NCBI GenBank assembly: GCA_944388775.1
Contig: CALXKC010000004.1
Location: 1-52,295 of the forward strand
DNA: 52,295 bases
Source: an uncultured Clostridia bacterium
GTDB lineage: Bacteria > Bacillota > Clostridia > TANB77 > CAG-508
Reading direction: 5' to 3'
Shown here: one piece after another, positions 25,979-34,799 of the stretch
How the letters are laid out: each line of letters starts with the position of its first letter
Numbering within the stretch: the stretch's first letter is position 1
Notes under the pieces: model-generated
Told to the model about the DNA's origin: nothing
Databases searched by the model: none
The model's input: the letters and a program-made list of their open reading frames with translations, nothing else
Program-made: the position numbers and the translations under genes

Positions 25979-28099
25979 TCAAATAATCTCAAAATCAATC
26001 TGTTTCAGAATCTTGCTAGCTTTCTTTACTCTAATTTTAACCTTATCACCAATTTTGTATACTTTATTTGAATGTTCACCAATTAGCTGTTTTCTATCTT
26101 CATCATAAATAAAATATTCGTCACCTAAATCATCAAAACGAATTAATCCTTCAATTGTGTTTTCAAGTTCTACAAACATTCCAAATGAAGTAATTGAAGA
26201 TACAATACCTTCATATTCTTCACCAATTCTTGATTCCATGTATTCAGCCTTTTTCAAATCTTCGGCTTCTCTTTCAACTTTAGTTGCAATCTTTTCTCTT
26301 TCTGATGACTGTTTTGCTTTATCTTCTGCTTGTTTTTGATGTTCTTCTATCCAGTTTTCTTTTACATCATAATTTTCTTCTAAATATTTTGATATTACTC
26401 TATGAATAAATAAATCTGGATATCTTCTGATTGGTGATGTGAAGTGGCAATAATATTTACTTGCTATTCCAAAATGTCCTTTATTTTCTGCCTCATATCT
26501 TGCAAGCTTAAGTGTTCTTAACACTAAGTTTGATACTACTTTTTCTTCTTCTTTTCCTTTTGTTTCTTCCAAAATTTTTGCAAATTCTTTTGGATATATA
26601 TTATCTTTATTTGCCTTTATTTTTAATCCAAAATTAATTAAAAATTTATTTAATTCTTGAATTTTTTCTATGTCTGGTTTTTCATGTACTCTATATATAA
26701 ATGGAGCTTGTAACCAATAAAATTTCTCTGCAATTGTTTCATTTGCAGATAGCATAAATTGTTCAATAATTTCATTTGCAAAACTTGTTTCATATTTTCC
26801 AACAGAAACTACTTTACCATCTATATCTAAACCAATTTTGCTTTCCGGAATATCTAAATTTAAATATCCTTGTTCCATTCTTCTATTTTTTAGAATTATT
26901 GCTAGTTCTTCCATATTTTTAAATTCTTGTATATATGGTTTATAGTGGTTTATTACTGTTTCATTCCCATCTAAAATTGCTTGAACATCATTATAGCTCA
27001 TTCTTTTAGTTACTTTTATTATTCCTTTTACTACCTCACCTGAAACTACATTTCCCTTTTGGTCAATTTCCATTATACATGAAAGAGTAAATCTATCTTC
27101 ACCTTCATTCAAGCTACAAAGACCATTTGAAAGTTCTCTTGGAAGCATTGGTATAACTCTACCTAGCATATATATACTTGTTCCTCTAATTAGTGCTTCT
27201 CTATCTAACAAACTATTTTCTTTTACATAGTGACTAACATCTGCTATATGGACTTCTAACTTATAGTTTCCATTATCTAACTTCTCTACTCTTACTGCAT
27301 CATCTAAATCTTTTGCATCTTCTCCGTCAATTGTAAAAATCTCTCTATCCCTAAAATCTACTCTGTTTGGTATGTCTTTTTCATCAATAGTATTACCAAA
27401 CTTTTTAGCCTCTTGCACAACTTCTTCTGGAAAAGTTGAAGGCAAATTATATTCCTTAATTAATGAAAGCATATCTACACCTGCTTCATTAACATTTCCC
27501 AGTACTTCTATTATCTTACCTTCTGCATTTTTTCCGTTTTGAGGATATTTAGTGATTTTAACTAAAACTTTGTGGTTGTCTCTTGCTTTTCCAAAATTCT
27601 TTTTTGAGATAAATATATCAGTACCAAAACTTCTATCATCTGGTACAACAAATCCAAAACTCTTGTTATTTTGGAAAATACCAACAACTGTATCTTTCTC
27701 ATGTTTTAAAATTCTAACAACTTTTCCCTCTGCACTTTTAACTTTATTACTTTCTTCTAAAATCTCAATTAAAACCCTATCTCCATTTAGGGCATTTAAA
27801 GAGTTTTCTTTTGAAATATATATTTCATCTTCTTGGTCTTCTAAACGCACAAAACCAAAACCTTTTTGGTTTTTCCTATAAATACCGTCATAATATGTCT
27901 TTTCTACTAATCTATATCGATTCTTTCTATTCTTTTGAATCTTCATCTCTAACTCTAAATTTCCAAGCACCTCTAAAAAATCACCATATTCATTTTTAGG
28001 CACTCTCATAATCATGGCTAATTCCTTAGCCTTCATCGGCACATAATCATCATCTTTCATTAAATCTAAAATCTTTTGCTGTTGCTCTTCCAATTTCAT
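25979..28099 (-). CDS. rnr: ribonuclease R
   Basis: A 706-residue processive 3'-5' exoribonuclease of the RNase II/RNB family. Order of domains: N-terminal helix-turn-helix (1-60), two cold-shock domains (about 70-215), the RNB core with TIDGEDAKDLDDAV carrying the metal-binding aspartates (about 262-275), and a C-terminal S1 domain (about 625-705). It degrades structured RNA and works with tmRNA in rescue. It is shorter than the E. coli enzyme because the basic tail is missing. It follows secG as in many Firmicutes. AGGAAAG precedes the ATG. Confidence 0.95.
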   Translation of the reverse strand: MKLEEQQQKILDLMKDDDYVPMKAKELAMIMRVPKNEYGDFLEVLGNLELEMKIQKNRKNRYRLVEKTYYDGIYRKNQKGFGFVRLEDQEDEIYISKENSLNALNGDRVLIEILEESNKVKSAEGKVVRILKHEKDTVVGIFQNNKSFGFVVPDDRSFGTDIFISKKNFGKARDNHKVLVKITKYPQNGKNAEGKIIEVLGNVNEAGVDMLSLIKEYNLPSTFPEEVVQEAKKFGNTIDEKDIPNRVDFRDREIFTIDGEDAKDLDDAVRVEKLDNGNYKLEVHIADVSHYVKENSLLDREALIRGTSIYMLGRVIPMLPRELSNGLCSLNEGEDRFTLSCIMEIDQKGNVVSGEVVKGIIKVTKRMSYNDVQAILDGNETVINHYKPYIQEFKNMEELAIILKNRRMEQGYLNLDIPESKIGLDIDGKVVSVGKYETSFANEIIEQFMLSANETIAEKFYWLQAPFIYRVHEKPDIEKIQELNKFLINFGLKIKANKDNIYPKEFAKILEETKGKEEEKVVSNLVLRTLKLARYEAENKGHFGIASKYYCHFTSPIRRYPDLFIHRVISKYLEENYDVKENWIEEHQKQAEDKAKQSSEREKIATKVEREAEDLKKAEYMESRIGEEYEGIVSSITSFGMFVELENTIEGLIRFDDLGDEYFIYDEDRKQLIGEHSNKVYKIGDKVKIRVKKASKILKQIDFEII

Positions 28100-28111
28100 C
28101 TTTCCTTCCTA

Positions 28112-28168
28112 CAGGGATTTAGGGACGGTCCTTAAAATCCCTGTTTTTAGGGATTTTGGGACACTCCT
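28112..28168. repeat. REP-like palindrome between rnr and secG
   Basis: CAGGGATTTAGGGACGGTCC and the inverse block TTTTTAGGGATTTTGGGACAC, the same family as 17105 and 20094. Confidence 0.7.
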
Positions 28169-28187
28169 TTAACTTTCTATTATTCAC

Positions 28188-28225
28188 AAAAAAGGGCAGT
28201 TACTTTTTGAAACCGCCCCTTTTTA
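28188..28225 (-). terminator. terminator after secG
   Basis: AAAAGGGGCGGTT pairs with AACTGCCCTTTT, followed by TTTTTTG on the minus strand, between secG and rnr. It should reduce read-through into rnr. Confidence 0.75.
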
Positions 28226-28231
28226 CTTATA

Positions 28232-28480
28232 CTATGCCATATATAATATTCCCAATACAATTGTTAGTATGGCAAATACAATTCCTAATATTACTGTCCA
28301 TCTTTTTTGTTTTCCTTCTTTTGTTCTTGCTTTGTTTTTTTCAAAGAAGTTATTTGTTGATGAACCTGTGATTGTTGAAGATAGTCCTGCATCTTCTTTT
28401 GATTGTATTAATGTTAATATTATTAATGCTAGTGCTATTAAAAAGTATATTACAATCAATATTCCTTTTGCTATTTCCAT
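28232..28480 (-). CDS. secG: preprotein translocase subunit SecG
   Basis: An 82-residue protein with two membrane helices (5-22 and 62-80) and the SecG loop LIQSKEDAGLSSTITGSS. It aids SecA-driven protein export through SecYEG. The order secG-rnr is conserved in Firmicutes. AGGAGG precedes the ATG; an extended -10 promoter lies upstream. Confidence 0.92.
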   Translation of the reverse strand: MEIAKGILIVIYFLIALALIILTLIQSKEDAGLSSTITGSSTNNFFEKNKARTKEGKQKRWTVILGIVFAILTIVLGILYMA

Positions 28481-28524
28481 TTATATTCATTCCTCCTAAC
28501 GGTTTCTCTCGTTGATACTTGAAT

Positions 28525-28553
28525 ATTGTAGCATATATTTTTGTAAATTGCAA
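28525..28553 (-). promoter_or_regulatory. sigma-A promoter of secG
   Basis: TTGCAA (28553-28548), 17-bp spacer, TACAAT (28530-28525) with an extended TGC. Confidence 0.75.
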
Positions 28554-28575
28554 TTGTTTTTCATAAATTTTTCCT

Positions 28576-29327
28576 CTATTTTCTCAACTTTTCTATTTCT
28601 TCTTTAGTTAAGTTAGTTAATTCCATTATTAACTTAATATCCATATTTTTCTTTAACATTTCTTTTGCTATTTTTTCTTTTTCATTTCTTGAGCCTTTCT
28701 CAAAGCCTTGTTCAATGCCTTGTTCAATACCTTGTTCAATGCCTTGTTCAATACCTTGAGCTAGGCCTTTTTTTGTTGCATAATCTATTGCTGATATTTC
28801 ATCTAATATGGCTTTTCTTCTAAATTCATAATTATTTCTTTCTTCTCTGCTCAAACTCATTGATGCTAATTTTTTATCTATTTTTTCTATTTCTTTGTTC
28901 TTCTTACCAATTCTTCTCATCTTTTCCTCTTCACCTCCAACAAATAGCCATAGCCATTGCTCTAACTTAGTATCTATTTTTGGATTTTTCTTTTTAAATT
29001 TTTGCAATTCTATAATATGCATTTCTATATAATCTGTTGTATACTTCTTTGTTCAATATTATGCTGATTTTGCACCTGCATTTCAACATTAACAATTATT
29101 TGATTATCAAGCGTCACCTTTAAATCTAGCATTCCATATTTACTATCATAAAAATCTTTTGGTAATTCAGGGTTATTTATTTCAATTTTTTCTAAGTTTA
29201 TCTTTAGTATACTTTCTAAAAAATCTTTTAATGCTTCTTTATTTTCTTCTTGTCCAAATATTCTTTTAAATACATAATCACTTGTTAATGGTAATTTTTT
29301 TATGCTTGTTCCTTGTTCATTTATCAT
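28576..29327 (-). pseudogene. Rpn-family PD-(D/E)XK nuclease, internally deleted
   Basis: The N-terminal piece (29327-29025, 100 residues) has LTSDYVFKRIFGQEEN and the PD-(D/E)XK core residues (MLDLKVTLDNQIIVNVEMQVQ). The C-terminal piece (29022-28576) begins HIIELQKFKK and ends with the family's GIEQGIEQG repeat helix. Roughly 80-90 codons that normally join them (from RSIYYxSKLY to the HxIELPKF region) are missing and the frame changes at about 29025. Rpn proteins are recombination-promoting nucleases related to transposases. The gene has a good AAGGAGG site but is probably dead. Confidence 0.8.
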
Positions 29328-29618
29328 ATATTACTTTCCTCCTTATGGTATCATATTTCTTTTGGTTTTTCAATATTTTTAATGTAATTTTAAATTTAAT
29401 ATTTACTTATTGGTAATCCAAAGAATGAGTTTTATTAGAAACTAATTTTAAATTTACGTAAAATACATTAATATTTCTTTTGAAAAATTTTGATTTAAAT
29501 TTTTGAATATTAATATTTAGAATATAAATATTTTTTTAATTTAATAATTGCAATTAGAAAATTTTAAATATGATATCATAGTATTTTTGAAAAGTTTGTC
29601 GAAACTTGCGATTAGCAT
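29328..29618. other. AT-rich intergenic region
   Basis: No reading frame, repeat or promoter that I would defend. Composition is above 80% A+T. Confidence 0.5.
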
Positions 29619-29650
29619 AAAAAAACACAATTTTTAGATTGTGTTTTTTA
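29619..29650. terminator. bidirectional hairpin terminator
   Basis: AAAAAACACAA (29620-29630) pairs with TTGTGTTTTTT (29639-29649). It serves the pseudouridine synthase gene ending at 29733 on the minus strand. Confidence 0.65.
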
Positions 29651-29732
29651 TATATTATGCATTTATAATAATTAAGTCAATATTTTTTTCTTATTTTTTA
29701 TTCAATTTTTATTTTTGGACATTTTTTGCATT

Positions 29733-30422
29733 TTACAATTGCCCTACATCTTTTAAAATACACCAAGTTCCAATTGGTTCTGGCAAATCTTTAAAAGTTA
29801 GCATCTCTTTGGTTGTTGGATGTTCTATTGTAAGTTCATATGCCCATAAAGCAATTTGTTTTCCTTGTCCACGTTTTCCATACTTTTGGTCACCAAAAAT
29901 GCTATGACCTGCATTTGCAAGTTGTACTCTTATTTGATGATGCCTTCCTGTATGTAGATTTATCTCTAAAAGACTTAAGTTTTTTACTTGATTATACGCT
30001 AATTCTTTGTAATCTAATTTTGCAAGTTTTGCATTTTTCTTGTCTTTGTTTACAACTTTGCTAATATTATTTCTTTCATCTTTATATAAATAATCCTCTA
30101 ATGAGCCTTCTTTTTCTTTGAATCTTCCATCTACTACTGCTAGATATTTTTTCTTAAAAACTTTTTCTCTAACTTGATTACTTAATCTTGATGCAGCTTT
30201 AGAAGTTTTTGCAAATATCATTACTCCACCAACTGGTCTATCTAATCTATGTACTAATCCTAAATATACATTTCCTGGTTTTTGGTATTTTTCTTTTATA
30301 TATTGCTTAACTAAAGTTAGCATGTCCATATCTCCAGTTTTATCAGATTGTGATGGAATGTTTGGCTTTTTTTCAACTACTATAATATGATTATCTTCAA
30401 AAATTATTTTTAATTTTCCCAT
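29733..30422 (-). CDS. RluA-family pseudouridine synthase
   Basis: A 229-residue enzyme that isomerises uridine to pseudouridine in rRNA or tRNA. The catalytic motif is HRLDRPVGGVMIFAKT (about 58-73), with the Asp as nucleophile, and the second motif is LHTGRHHQIRVQLANAGHSIFGDQKYG. There is no S4 domain, as in the short RluA/RluE-like forms. Its start overlaps the end of the methyltransferase gene by 13 bp, so the two RNA-modification genes are co-translated. Confidence 0.9.
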   Translation of the reverse strand: MGKLKIIFEDNHIIVVEKKPNIPSQSDKTGDMDMLTLVKQYIKEKYQKPGNVYLGLVHRLDRPVGGVMIFAKTSKAASRLSNQVREKVFKKKYLAVVDGRFKEKEGSLEDYLYKDERNNISKVVNKDKKNAKLAKLDYKELAYNQVKNLSLLEINLHTGRHHQIRVQLANAGHSIFGDQKYGKRGQGKQIALWAYELTIEHPTTKEMLTFKDLPEPIGTWCILKDVGQL

Positions 30423-31279
30423 CTACCATAAATACCACAAGGCAATACAAGTTTCGAATTCTCCATTGGTAATCCAATTTCTCCCGCTTCTATCTTTCCC
30501 TTGTGTTTCCTTTCTACTGTTAATTCTAAAATATCTTTCAAAACTTGACTTGATATACCTGTTGTATATGAATTAATTAAGAAAAATATTGGTTTATCTG
30601 ACAAAACTTCTGTGCATAGCTCAACTAAATCATATATATTGTTCTCAAATTGCCAAACTTCACCTTTTGCACCTCTTCCATAAGATGGTGGATCCATTAT
30701 TATTGCATCATATTTATTTCCTCTTCTAATTTCTCTATTCACAAATTTTACAACATCATCTATTATATATCTAACTGGTCTTTTTTCTAAGCCTGATGAT
30801 ATAACATTTTCTTTTGCCCAAGTTGTCATTCCTTTAGAACTATCAACATGACAAACTGAAGCTCCCGCAGATAAACATGCTACTGTTGCTCCTCCAGTAT
30901 ATGCAAATAAGTTTAAAACTTTTATTTCTCTATTCTTTTTTTCATTTTTTATTTTATTTATCATCCAGTCCCAATTTACTGCTTGTTCTGGGAATAATCC
31001 TGTATGTTTAAATCCCATTGGCTTTATATTAAAAGTTAGATTTTTATAGTGTATTTGCCACTGGTTTGGCATTTTCTTTTTGAACTCCCAGCTTCCTCCT
31101 CCTGTTTTGCTTCTATGGTATTCTCCATTTATTTCTTTCCATTTGTTTGGAAATGTTTTTTCTTTCCATATGATTTGTGGGTCTGGTCTTGATAATATTA
31201 CGTTTCCCCATTTTTCTAGTTTTTGTCCTTTTGCCATGTCTAGTATTTTGTATTCTTTCCATTCGTTCGCTATTTTCAT
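30410..31279 (-). CDS. SAM-dependent RNA methyltransferase (RlmI/COG1092-like)
   Basis: A 289-residue class I methyltransferase. The N-terminal part (1-100) is beta-rich. Motif I is NLFAYTGGATVACLSAGASV (about 141-160), motif II CHVDSSKG, and motif IV DPPSYGRG. COG1092 enzymes methylate 23S rRNA, but the exact target is not visible. It overlaps the downstream pseudouridine synthase gene. The ribosome site (AAAGAG) is weak. Confidence 0.82.
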   Translation of the reverse strand: MKIANEWKEYKILDMAKGQKLEKWGNVILSRPDPQIIWKEKTFPNKWKEINGEYHRSKTGGGSWEFKKKMPNQWQIHYKNLTFNIKPMGFKHTGLFPEQAVNWDWMINKIKNEKKNREIKVLNLFAYTGGATVACLSAGASVCHVDSSKGMTTWAKENVISSGLEKRPVRYIIDDVVKFVNREIRRGNKYDAIIMDPPSYGRGAKGEVWQFENNIYDLVELCTEVLSDKPIFFLINSYTTGISSQVLKDILELTVERKHKGKIEAGEIGLPMENSKLVLPCGIYGRWEN

Positions 31280-31425
31280 ATCTCTTTTGGTAGTTTAATA
31301 ACTACTATCCTCCTATACTTAGAATAGTATTATTTTACCATATTTTATTGATTTTTCCAAGTGGGTTTATGAGATTTGTAATTTTAATTTGATTTAAACT
31401 ATTTTTGATTTTTAATATTTTAGGA

Positions 31426-31509
31426 TTACAAATTTTTTAAAAATTCTTCTAATTCAATGTCAGCTTGTTCTAGGATGCTAGGCGGTAGTACTGGATACTT
31501 TGAACTCAC
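31426..31509 (-). pseudogene. collapsed hicA toxin gene (27 codons)
   Basis: A GTG-started frame overlapping the hicB stop by GTGA reads VSSKYPVLPPS and then ILEQADIELEEFLKNL. The first part resembles the N-terminus of HicA and the second its C-terminus (typical ILRQAGISVEEFL). The catalytic middle, with GSH, is missing. This looks like an in-frame internal deletion that destroyed the mRNA interferase. Confidence 0.6.
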
Positions 31510-31709
31510 ACTACCACCTCCAAAGTTGTAAAAAAAGTTTCTTTTTGTTGTATTGTTTTTTCATCTTGTGCATATAATTCTAATGCTTCTTTTAAATTCT
31601 TCATAGCTTCTTCAATTGTTTTTCCTTGTGATGCAACATTATTGTCTAAGCACTTTGCTACATACCAATTTTCTTCTTTTTGTACCATAACATTATACTT
31701 TATACTCAT
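31506..31709 (-). CDS. HicB-family antitoxin-like protein
   Basis: A 67-residue protein from MSIKYNVMVQ with the HicB RNase-H-like fold (WYVAKCLDNNVASQGKTIEEAMKNLKEALELY). An alternative ATG at 31733 adds 8 residues; GGAGC spacing favours 31709. Such proteins bind and neutralise HicA toxins. It has no DNA-binding domain, and the partner toxin seems deleted. Confidence 0.8.
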   Translation of the reverse strand: MSIKYNVMVQKEENWYVAKCLDNNVASQGKTIEEAMKNLKEALELYAQDEKTIQQKETFFTTLEVVV

Positions 31710-31760
31710 ATTTATTGCTCCTTTCTTTGCCATATATTATACTTCTTTTTTGTTCTAAAT

Positions 31761-31970
31761 TCAAACATTTTGTAAAATTTCCATGAAATTGTAAATCATT
31801 ATAATATTTGCTGTTGAAAATGTTATTAGTGCTATTATTATTGTGGTAAGTAACTTGTGCCTTTTAATTTTTTTATGTATTTTGCTTGTCCAACTTTCAC
31901 TCCCTATCTGTAATCTGTTTAGTTTAGTATTGTATCTTATCTGAAAAATTTCGTCTTTTGCGTATTCCAT
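31761..31970 (-). CDS. small single-pass membrane protein
   Basis: A 69-residue protein with a charged N-terminus (MEYAKDEIFQIRYNTKLNRL), basic KIHKKIKRHK, and one transmembrane helix (about 41-62). AGGGGG lies upstream of the ATG. No family recognised. Confidence 0.55.
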   Translation of the reverse strand: MEYAKDEIFQIRYNTKLNRLQIGSESWTSKIHKKIKRHKLLTTIIIALITFSTANIIMIYNFMEILQNV

Positions 31971-32038
31971 AAATAATTTCCCCCTATATTTTTATTTATT
32001 ATATGTATATGCTAAAAATTCTGAATTATTCCAAATTT

Positions 32039-32073
32039 AAAAAAAGATGTGCACTTTTTCTCGTACACATCTC
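32039..32073 (-). terminator. terminator of the two-helix membrane protein gene
   Basis: GAGATGTGTAC pairs with GTGCACATCT, followed by TTTTTTT on the minus strand, 8 bp past the stop. Confidence 0.8.
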
Positions 32074-32080
32074 AATGAGG

Positions 32081-32416
32081 TTATTTCTTTTCCTCATTTT
32101 TAGCAGCTTGTTCTTTTGCTTGTTCCTGAATTTGTTTTTTCTTTCTTTCCGCTGCTTGTTGTTCAGCTAATTTTTTTCTTTTTTTAGCTGCTCTTATTTT
32201 TCTATATCTCACATAATAACTGTGGATATAGATTCCCATTGTTACTCCTATTACGAGCAACCAAATAGCCATTTCTTCCGAGAATTGAAAATAAAAATCA
32301 ATGAAGATTTTTTTCATTTCATCAAACCGAAAGATTGTTGCTCCTAAGATTATCATTCCAAGAGCAAGAGCTATTCCCCTAAACAAAATCTTTAATGCTG
32401 TTGTCACCCTTTTCAT
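32081..32416 (-). CDS. two-helix membrane protein with charged C-terminal tail
   Basis: A 111-residue protein from MKRVTTALKILFRG, preceded by AAGGGAG. Two transmembrane helices (about 8-27 and 47-66) are followed by a cytoplasmic tail of alternating Lys/Arg/Glu/Gln (AAKKRKKLAEQQAAERKKKQ), likely a helix that binds RNA, acidic lipid or a partner. A longer start at 32464 is possible but lacks a ribosome site. It uses one CGG codon (TTT-CGG-TTT). Function unknown. Confidence 0.65.
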   Translation of the reverse strand: MKRVTTALKILFRGIALALGMIILGATIFRFDEMKKIFIDFYFQFSEEMAIWLLVIGVTMGIYIHSYYVRYRKIRAAKKRKKLAEQQAAERKKKQIQEQAKEQAAKNEEKK

Positions 32417-32526
32417 ATTGTATACTCCCTTCTTTAAAGATTTTTTCATCCTCATGGATGACATAATATTATTATACTCTTTTTTTCTAATATTTTCAAG
32501 TTTTTTGTTTTTTCAATTTTTAAATA

Positions 32527-32555
32527 TTGCCGTAAATTCTTGATTGTGTTATACT
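32527..32555 (+). promoter_or_regulatory. extended -10 promoter of the 52-residue protein gene
   Basis: TTGCCG (32527-32532), 17-bp spacer, TATACT (32550-32555) with TGT in front. AAGGAATATTCCTT, a 14-bp palindrome, follows in the leader at 32573-32586. Confidence 0.65.
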
Positions 32556-32615
32556 TAACTAGAAACTATAAACAAGGAATATTCCTTAGCTTTCAATTCC
32601 CGAAGGAGGGATTAC

Positions 32616-32774
32616 ATGAAGAAATCACTTGTAGTTTTGTTTAGCTTAATTCTTGGATATTTAATATTTGATATCTATGAAGTTAAGCAATTTAGGAAGC
32701 ATCATTTTCCTGGTGCTTACAAAACTCTTTCCGATATTGCAAAACATCGGAAATGGATAAAAGTGGAGCGGTGA
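32616..32774 (+). CDS. small membrane-anchored protein, 52 residues
   Basis: Reads MKKSLVVLFSLILGYLIFDI, then YEVKQFRKHHFPGAYKTLSD and a basic end. One N-terminal membrane helix (3-20) with a short basic cytoplasmic tail. AAGGAGGG ribosome site 6 bp upstream, a strong promoter, and a terminator whose stem overlaps the stop codon make this a complete transcription unit. It contains two in-frame CGG codons. No family recognised. Confidence 0.6.
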   Translation: MKKSLVVLFSLILGYLIFDIYEVKQFRKHHFPGAYKTLSDIAKHRKWIKVER

Positions 32775-32792
32775 TACCTCTCCACTTTTTAA
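32761..32792 (+). terminator. terminator overlapping the end of the 52-residue gene
   Basis: AAGTGGAG (32761-32768) pairs with CTCCACTT (32780-32787), followed by TTTAA; the TGA stop lies in the loop. Confidence 0.7.
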
Positions 32793-32796
32793 CTTA

Positions 32797-32820
32797 TGGT
32801 CAGTCCGAACCTGTCCCCAA
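32797..32820. repeat. REP-like block forming the end of uvrC
   Basis: TTGGGGACAGGTTCGGACTG ACCA on the minus strand shares GGTTCGGACTGACC with 16981-17005 and the GGGGAC head with the other members. It codes for the last residues LGTGSD and the TGA of uvrC. Confidence 0.65.
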
Positions 32821-34632
32821 ACTAACCACAATTTTTTCTGCTAGTTCTTTGGTTATGCCTTTTACTTGCATTAATTCTTGGACACTTGCTTTTTTGATTT
32901 TTTCAACACTTCCGAAGTGCTTTAATAGTGCTTGTTTTTTTACCTTTCCAATTCCATTTATTTCATCTAATTCTGATTTTGTTATGTCCTTATCTCTTAG
33001 TTTTCTATGATATGTTATTGCAGTATCATGTACTGTATCTTGGAATCTTGTAATTAGATGCATTAAGTTTTCAGATATTTTTAGTTCTTTTCTATTTTCG
33101 TCCATTAATGCTCTTGTTTGATGCTTATCATTTTTTACCATTCCAAATACTTTGATGCTTAATATATCATTTTTTTCTTTTCCTTCATATTCATTTGCTA
33201 CTTTTTCAATTGCTTTTTTAGTTGCTCTTATTTGTGTTATTCCACCATCTGCAAAGATTACATCTGGTAATTTTCCAAATCCTCCATTTGGATTTTCTAT
33301 TGAATGTCTTAATCTTCTAGTAATTACTTCTTCCATACATCTTGGGTCATCTTGTCCAAATACTGTTTTTATTCTAAATCTTCTTGATAAATTCTTTTTT
33401 ATAACTCCATCTTGCAATACACACATTGCTGCTACCATGTATTCTCCTGATATATTTGATATATCATATGTTTCTATTTTTCTTGGTAATTTATCCATTT
33501 TTAGAACTTCTTTTATCTCCATTAGGATTTCACTTTTGTCTTTTTCTTTGTTCTCTAATGTTACTTTTGCATTATTTTCTGCCATTTCTACAAATCTTAA
33601 TTTTTCGCCTTTTTTAGGGCTTTTTATTTCCACTTTTCTTCCTAGCATTGTGGATAACCACTGTTCTAGGGCTTCTTTTTCTTCTAGTTCTTCTCTTATC
33701 ATTATTTTATTTGGTATGTTTGGATTGTCTAAATAGTATTGTTTTATAAAACCTGATAAGATTTCGCTATCTTCCATATCTTTTAAGTCATTATAGAAAT
33801 AGTGCTCTCTTCCTATCATCTTGCTTCCACGTACAAAAAATATTTCTATACATATTTCTAATTCTGATTTTGCTATTCCTATTACATCTATGTTATTTTC
33901 TGATATATTTGATACTTTTTGTTTTTCTGATACTCTTTCAATTGCTTGTATTCTATCTCTTAAGTATGCTGCTTGTTCAAAGTCTAATTTTTCTGACGCA
34001 TTTTTCATTTCTTTTTCTAGTTCTTTTATTACTTTTTCTGTTTTTCCATCTAATAAGTCTATTATTTCATCAATTTGTTTTCTATATTCTTCTTTTGTTA
34101 CATACCCCATGCATGGTGCTAAACATCTATTTATGTGGTAATTTAGACATGGTCTTGTTCTTTCTTTTAATGTTCTACATTGTCTTATTTTATATTTTTG
34201 TTTTATAAAGTCTACCATCTCTCTTGCTGCTCCGGGATTGGCATATGGTCCAAAATATTTTGAACCGTCATTTATTACTCTTCTTGTTATAAATACTCCT
34301 GGATAGTCTGATTTCAAATCTATTTTTATATATGGATATGTTTTGTCATCTTTTAATAAGACATTAAATTTTGGTCTGTTCTTTTTTATTAAGTTACATT
34401 CCAAAATTAATGCCTCTGCTTCATTATCTACTACGATATATTCAAAGTGGTCAATTAGGCTAATCATCTTTTCTATTCTTGCTGTTCTGTCTTTTTTTCT
34501 AAAGTATTGTCTTACTCTATTTCTTAGAGATACTGCTTTTCCTACATATATGATATTATCATCCTTATCTCTCATTACATATACGCCTGGTTTATTAGGC
34601 AATTTTTTTAGTTCTTCTTCAATATTAAACAT
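32800..34632 (-). CDS. uvrC: excinuclease ABC subunit C
   Basis: A 610-residue nucleotide-excision-repair nuclease that makes both incisions around a lesion handed over by UvrAB. Domains in order: GIY-YIG N-terminal nuclease (PGVYVMRDKDDNIIYVGKA, residues 15-33), Cys-rich region (CRTLKERTRPCLNYHINRC), UVR helix pair (about 200-235), RNase-H-like C-terminal nuclease (YDISNISGEYMVAAMCV, DGGITQ) and tandem helix-hairpin-helix (about 555-605). Length is normal. The last six residues come from a REP-like block. Confidence 0.96.
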   Translation of the reverse strand: MFNIEEELKKLPNKPGVYVMRDKDDNIIYVGKAVSLRNRVRQYFRKKDRTARIEKMISLIDHFEYIVVDNEAEALILECNLIKKNRPKFNVLLKDDKTYPYIKIDLKSDYPGVFITRRVINDGSKYFGPYANPGAAREMVDFIKQKYKIRQCRTLKERTRPCLNYHINRCLAPCMGYVTKEEYRKQIDEIIDLLDGKTEKVIKELEKEMKNASEKLDFEQAAYLRDRIQAIERVSEKQKVSNISENNIDVIGIAKSELEICIEIFFVRGSKMIGREHYFYNDLKDMEDSEILSGFIKQYYLDNPNIPNKIMIREELEEKEALEQWLSTMLGRKVEIKSPKKGEKLRFVEMAENNAKVTLENKEKDKSEILMEIKEVLKMDKLPRKIETYDISNISGEYMVAAMCVLQDGVIKKNLSRRFRIKTVFGQDDPRCMEEVITRRLRHSIENPNGGFGKLPDVIFADGGITQIRATKKAIEKVANEYEGKEKNDILSIKVFGMVKNDKHQTRALMDENRKELKISENLMHLITRFQDTVHDTAITYHRKLRDKDITKSELDEINGIGKVKKQALLKHFGSVEKIKKASVQELMQVKGITKELAEKIVVSLGTGSD

Positions 34633-34737
34633 TTTTCTTTCCTCTTAAATAAATGTTTTTTGAATATTGTAAATATTCCACGATTATAATTATACTAGAT
34701 TTTTTTATTTTTTTCAATTAAATTTTTTTCATAAAAC

Positions 34738-34766
34738 TTGACAAATCTGCAAATACTATGTAAAAT
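34738..34766 (+). promoter_or_regulatory. sigma-A promoter of aspS
   Basis: TTGACA (34738-34743), 17-bp spacer, TAAAAT (34761-34766). Confidence 0.8.
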
Positions 34767-34799
34767 AGAATATGTGAAAATTAAATATTAATTGCGTTT

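Noticed and set aside
28576-29327. Programmed frameshift in the Rpn gene
   Set aside because: About 80-90 codons of the family are missing, so it is a deletion, not a single-base shift, and no CGG is at the junction.
33152-33736. 194-codon plus-strand frame
   Set aside because: Antisense to uvrC, which is certain from its motifs.
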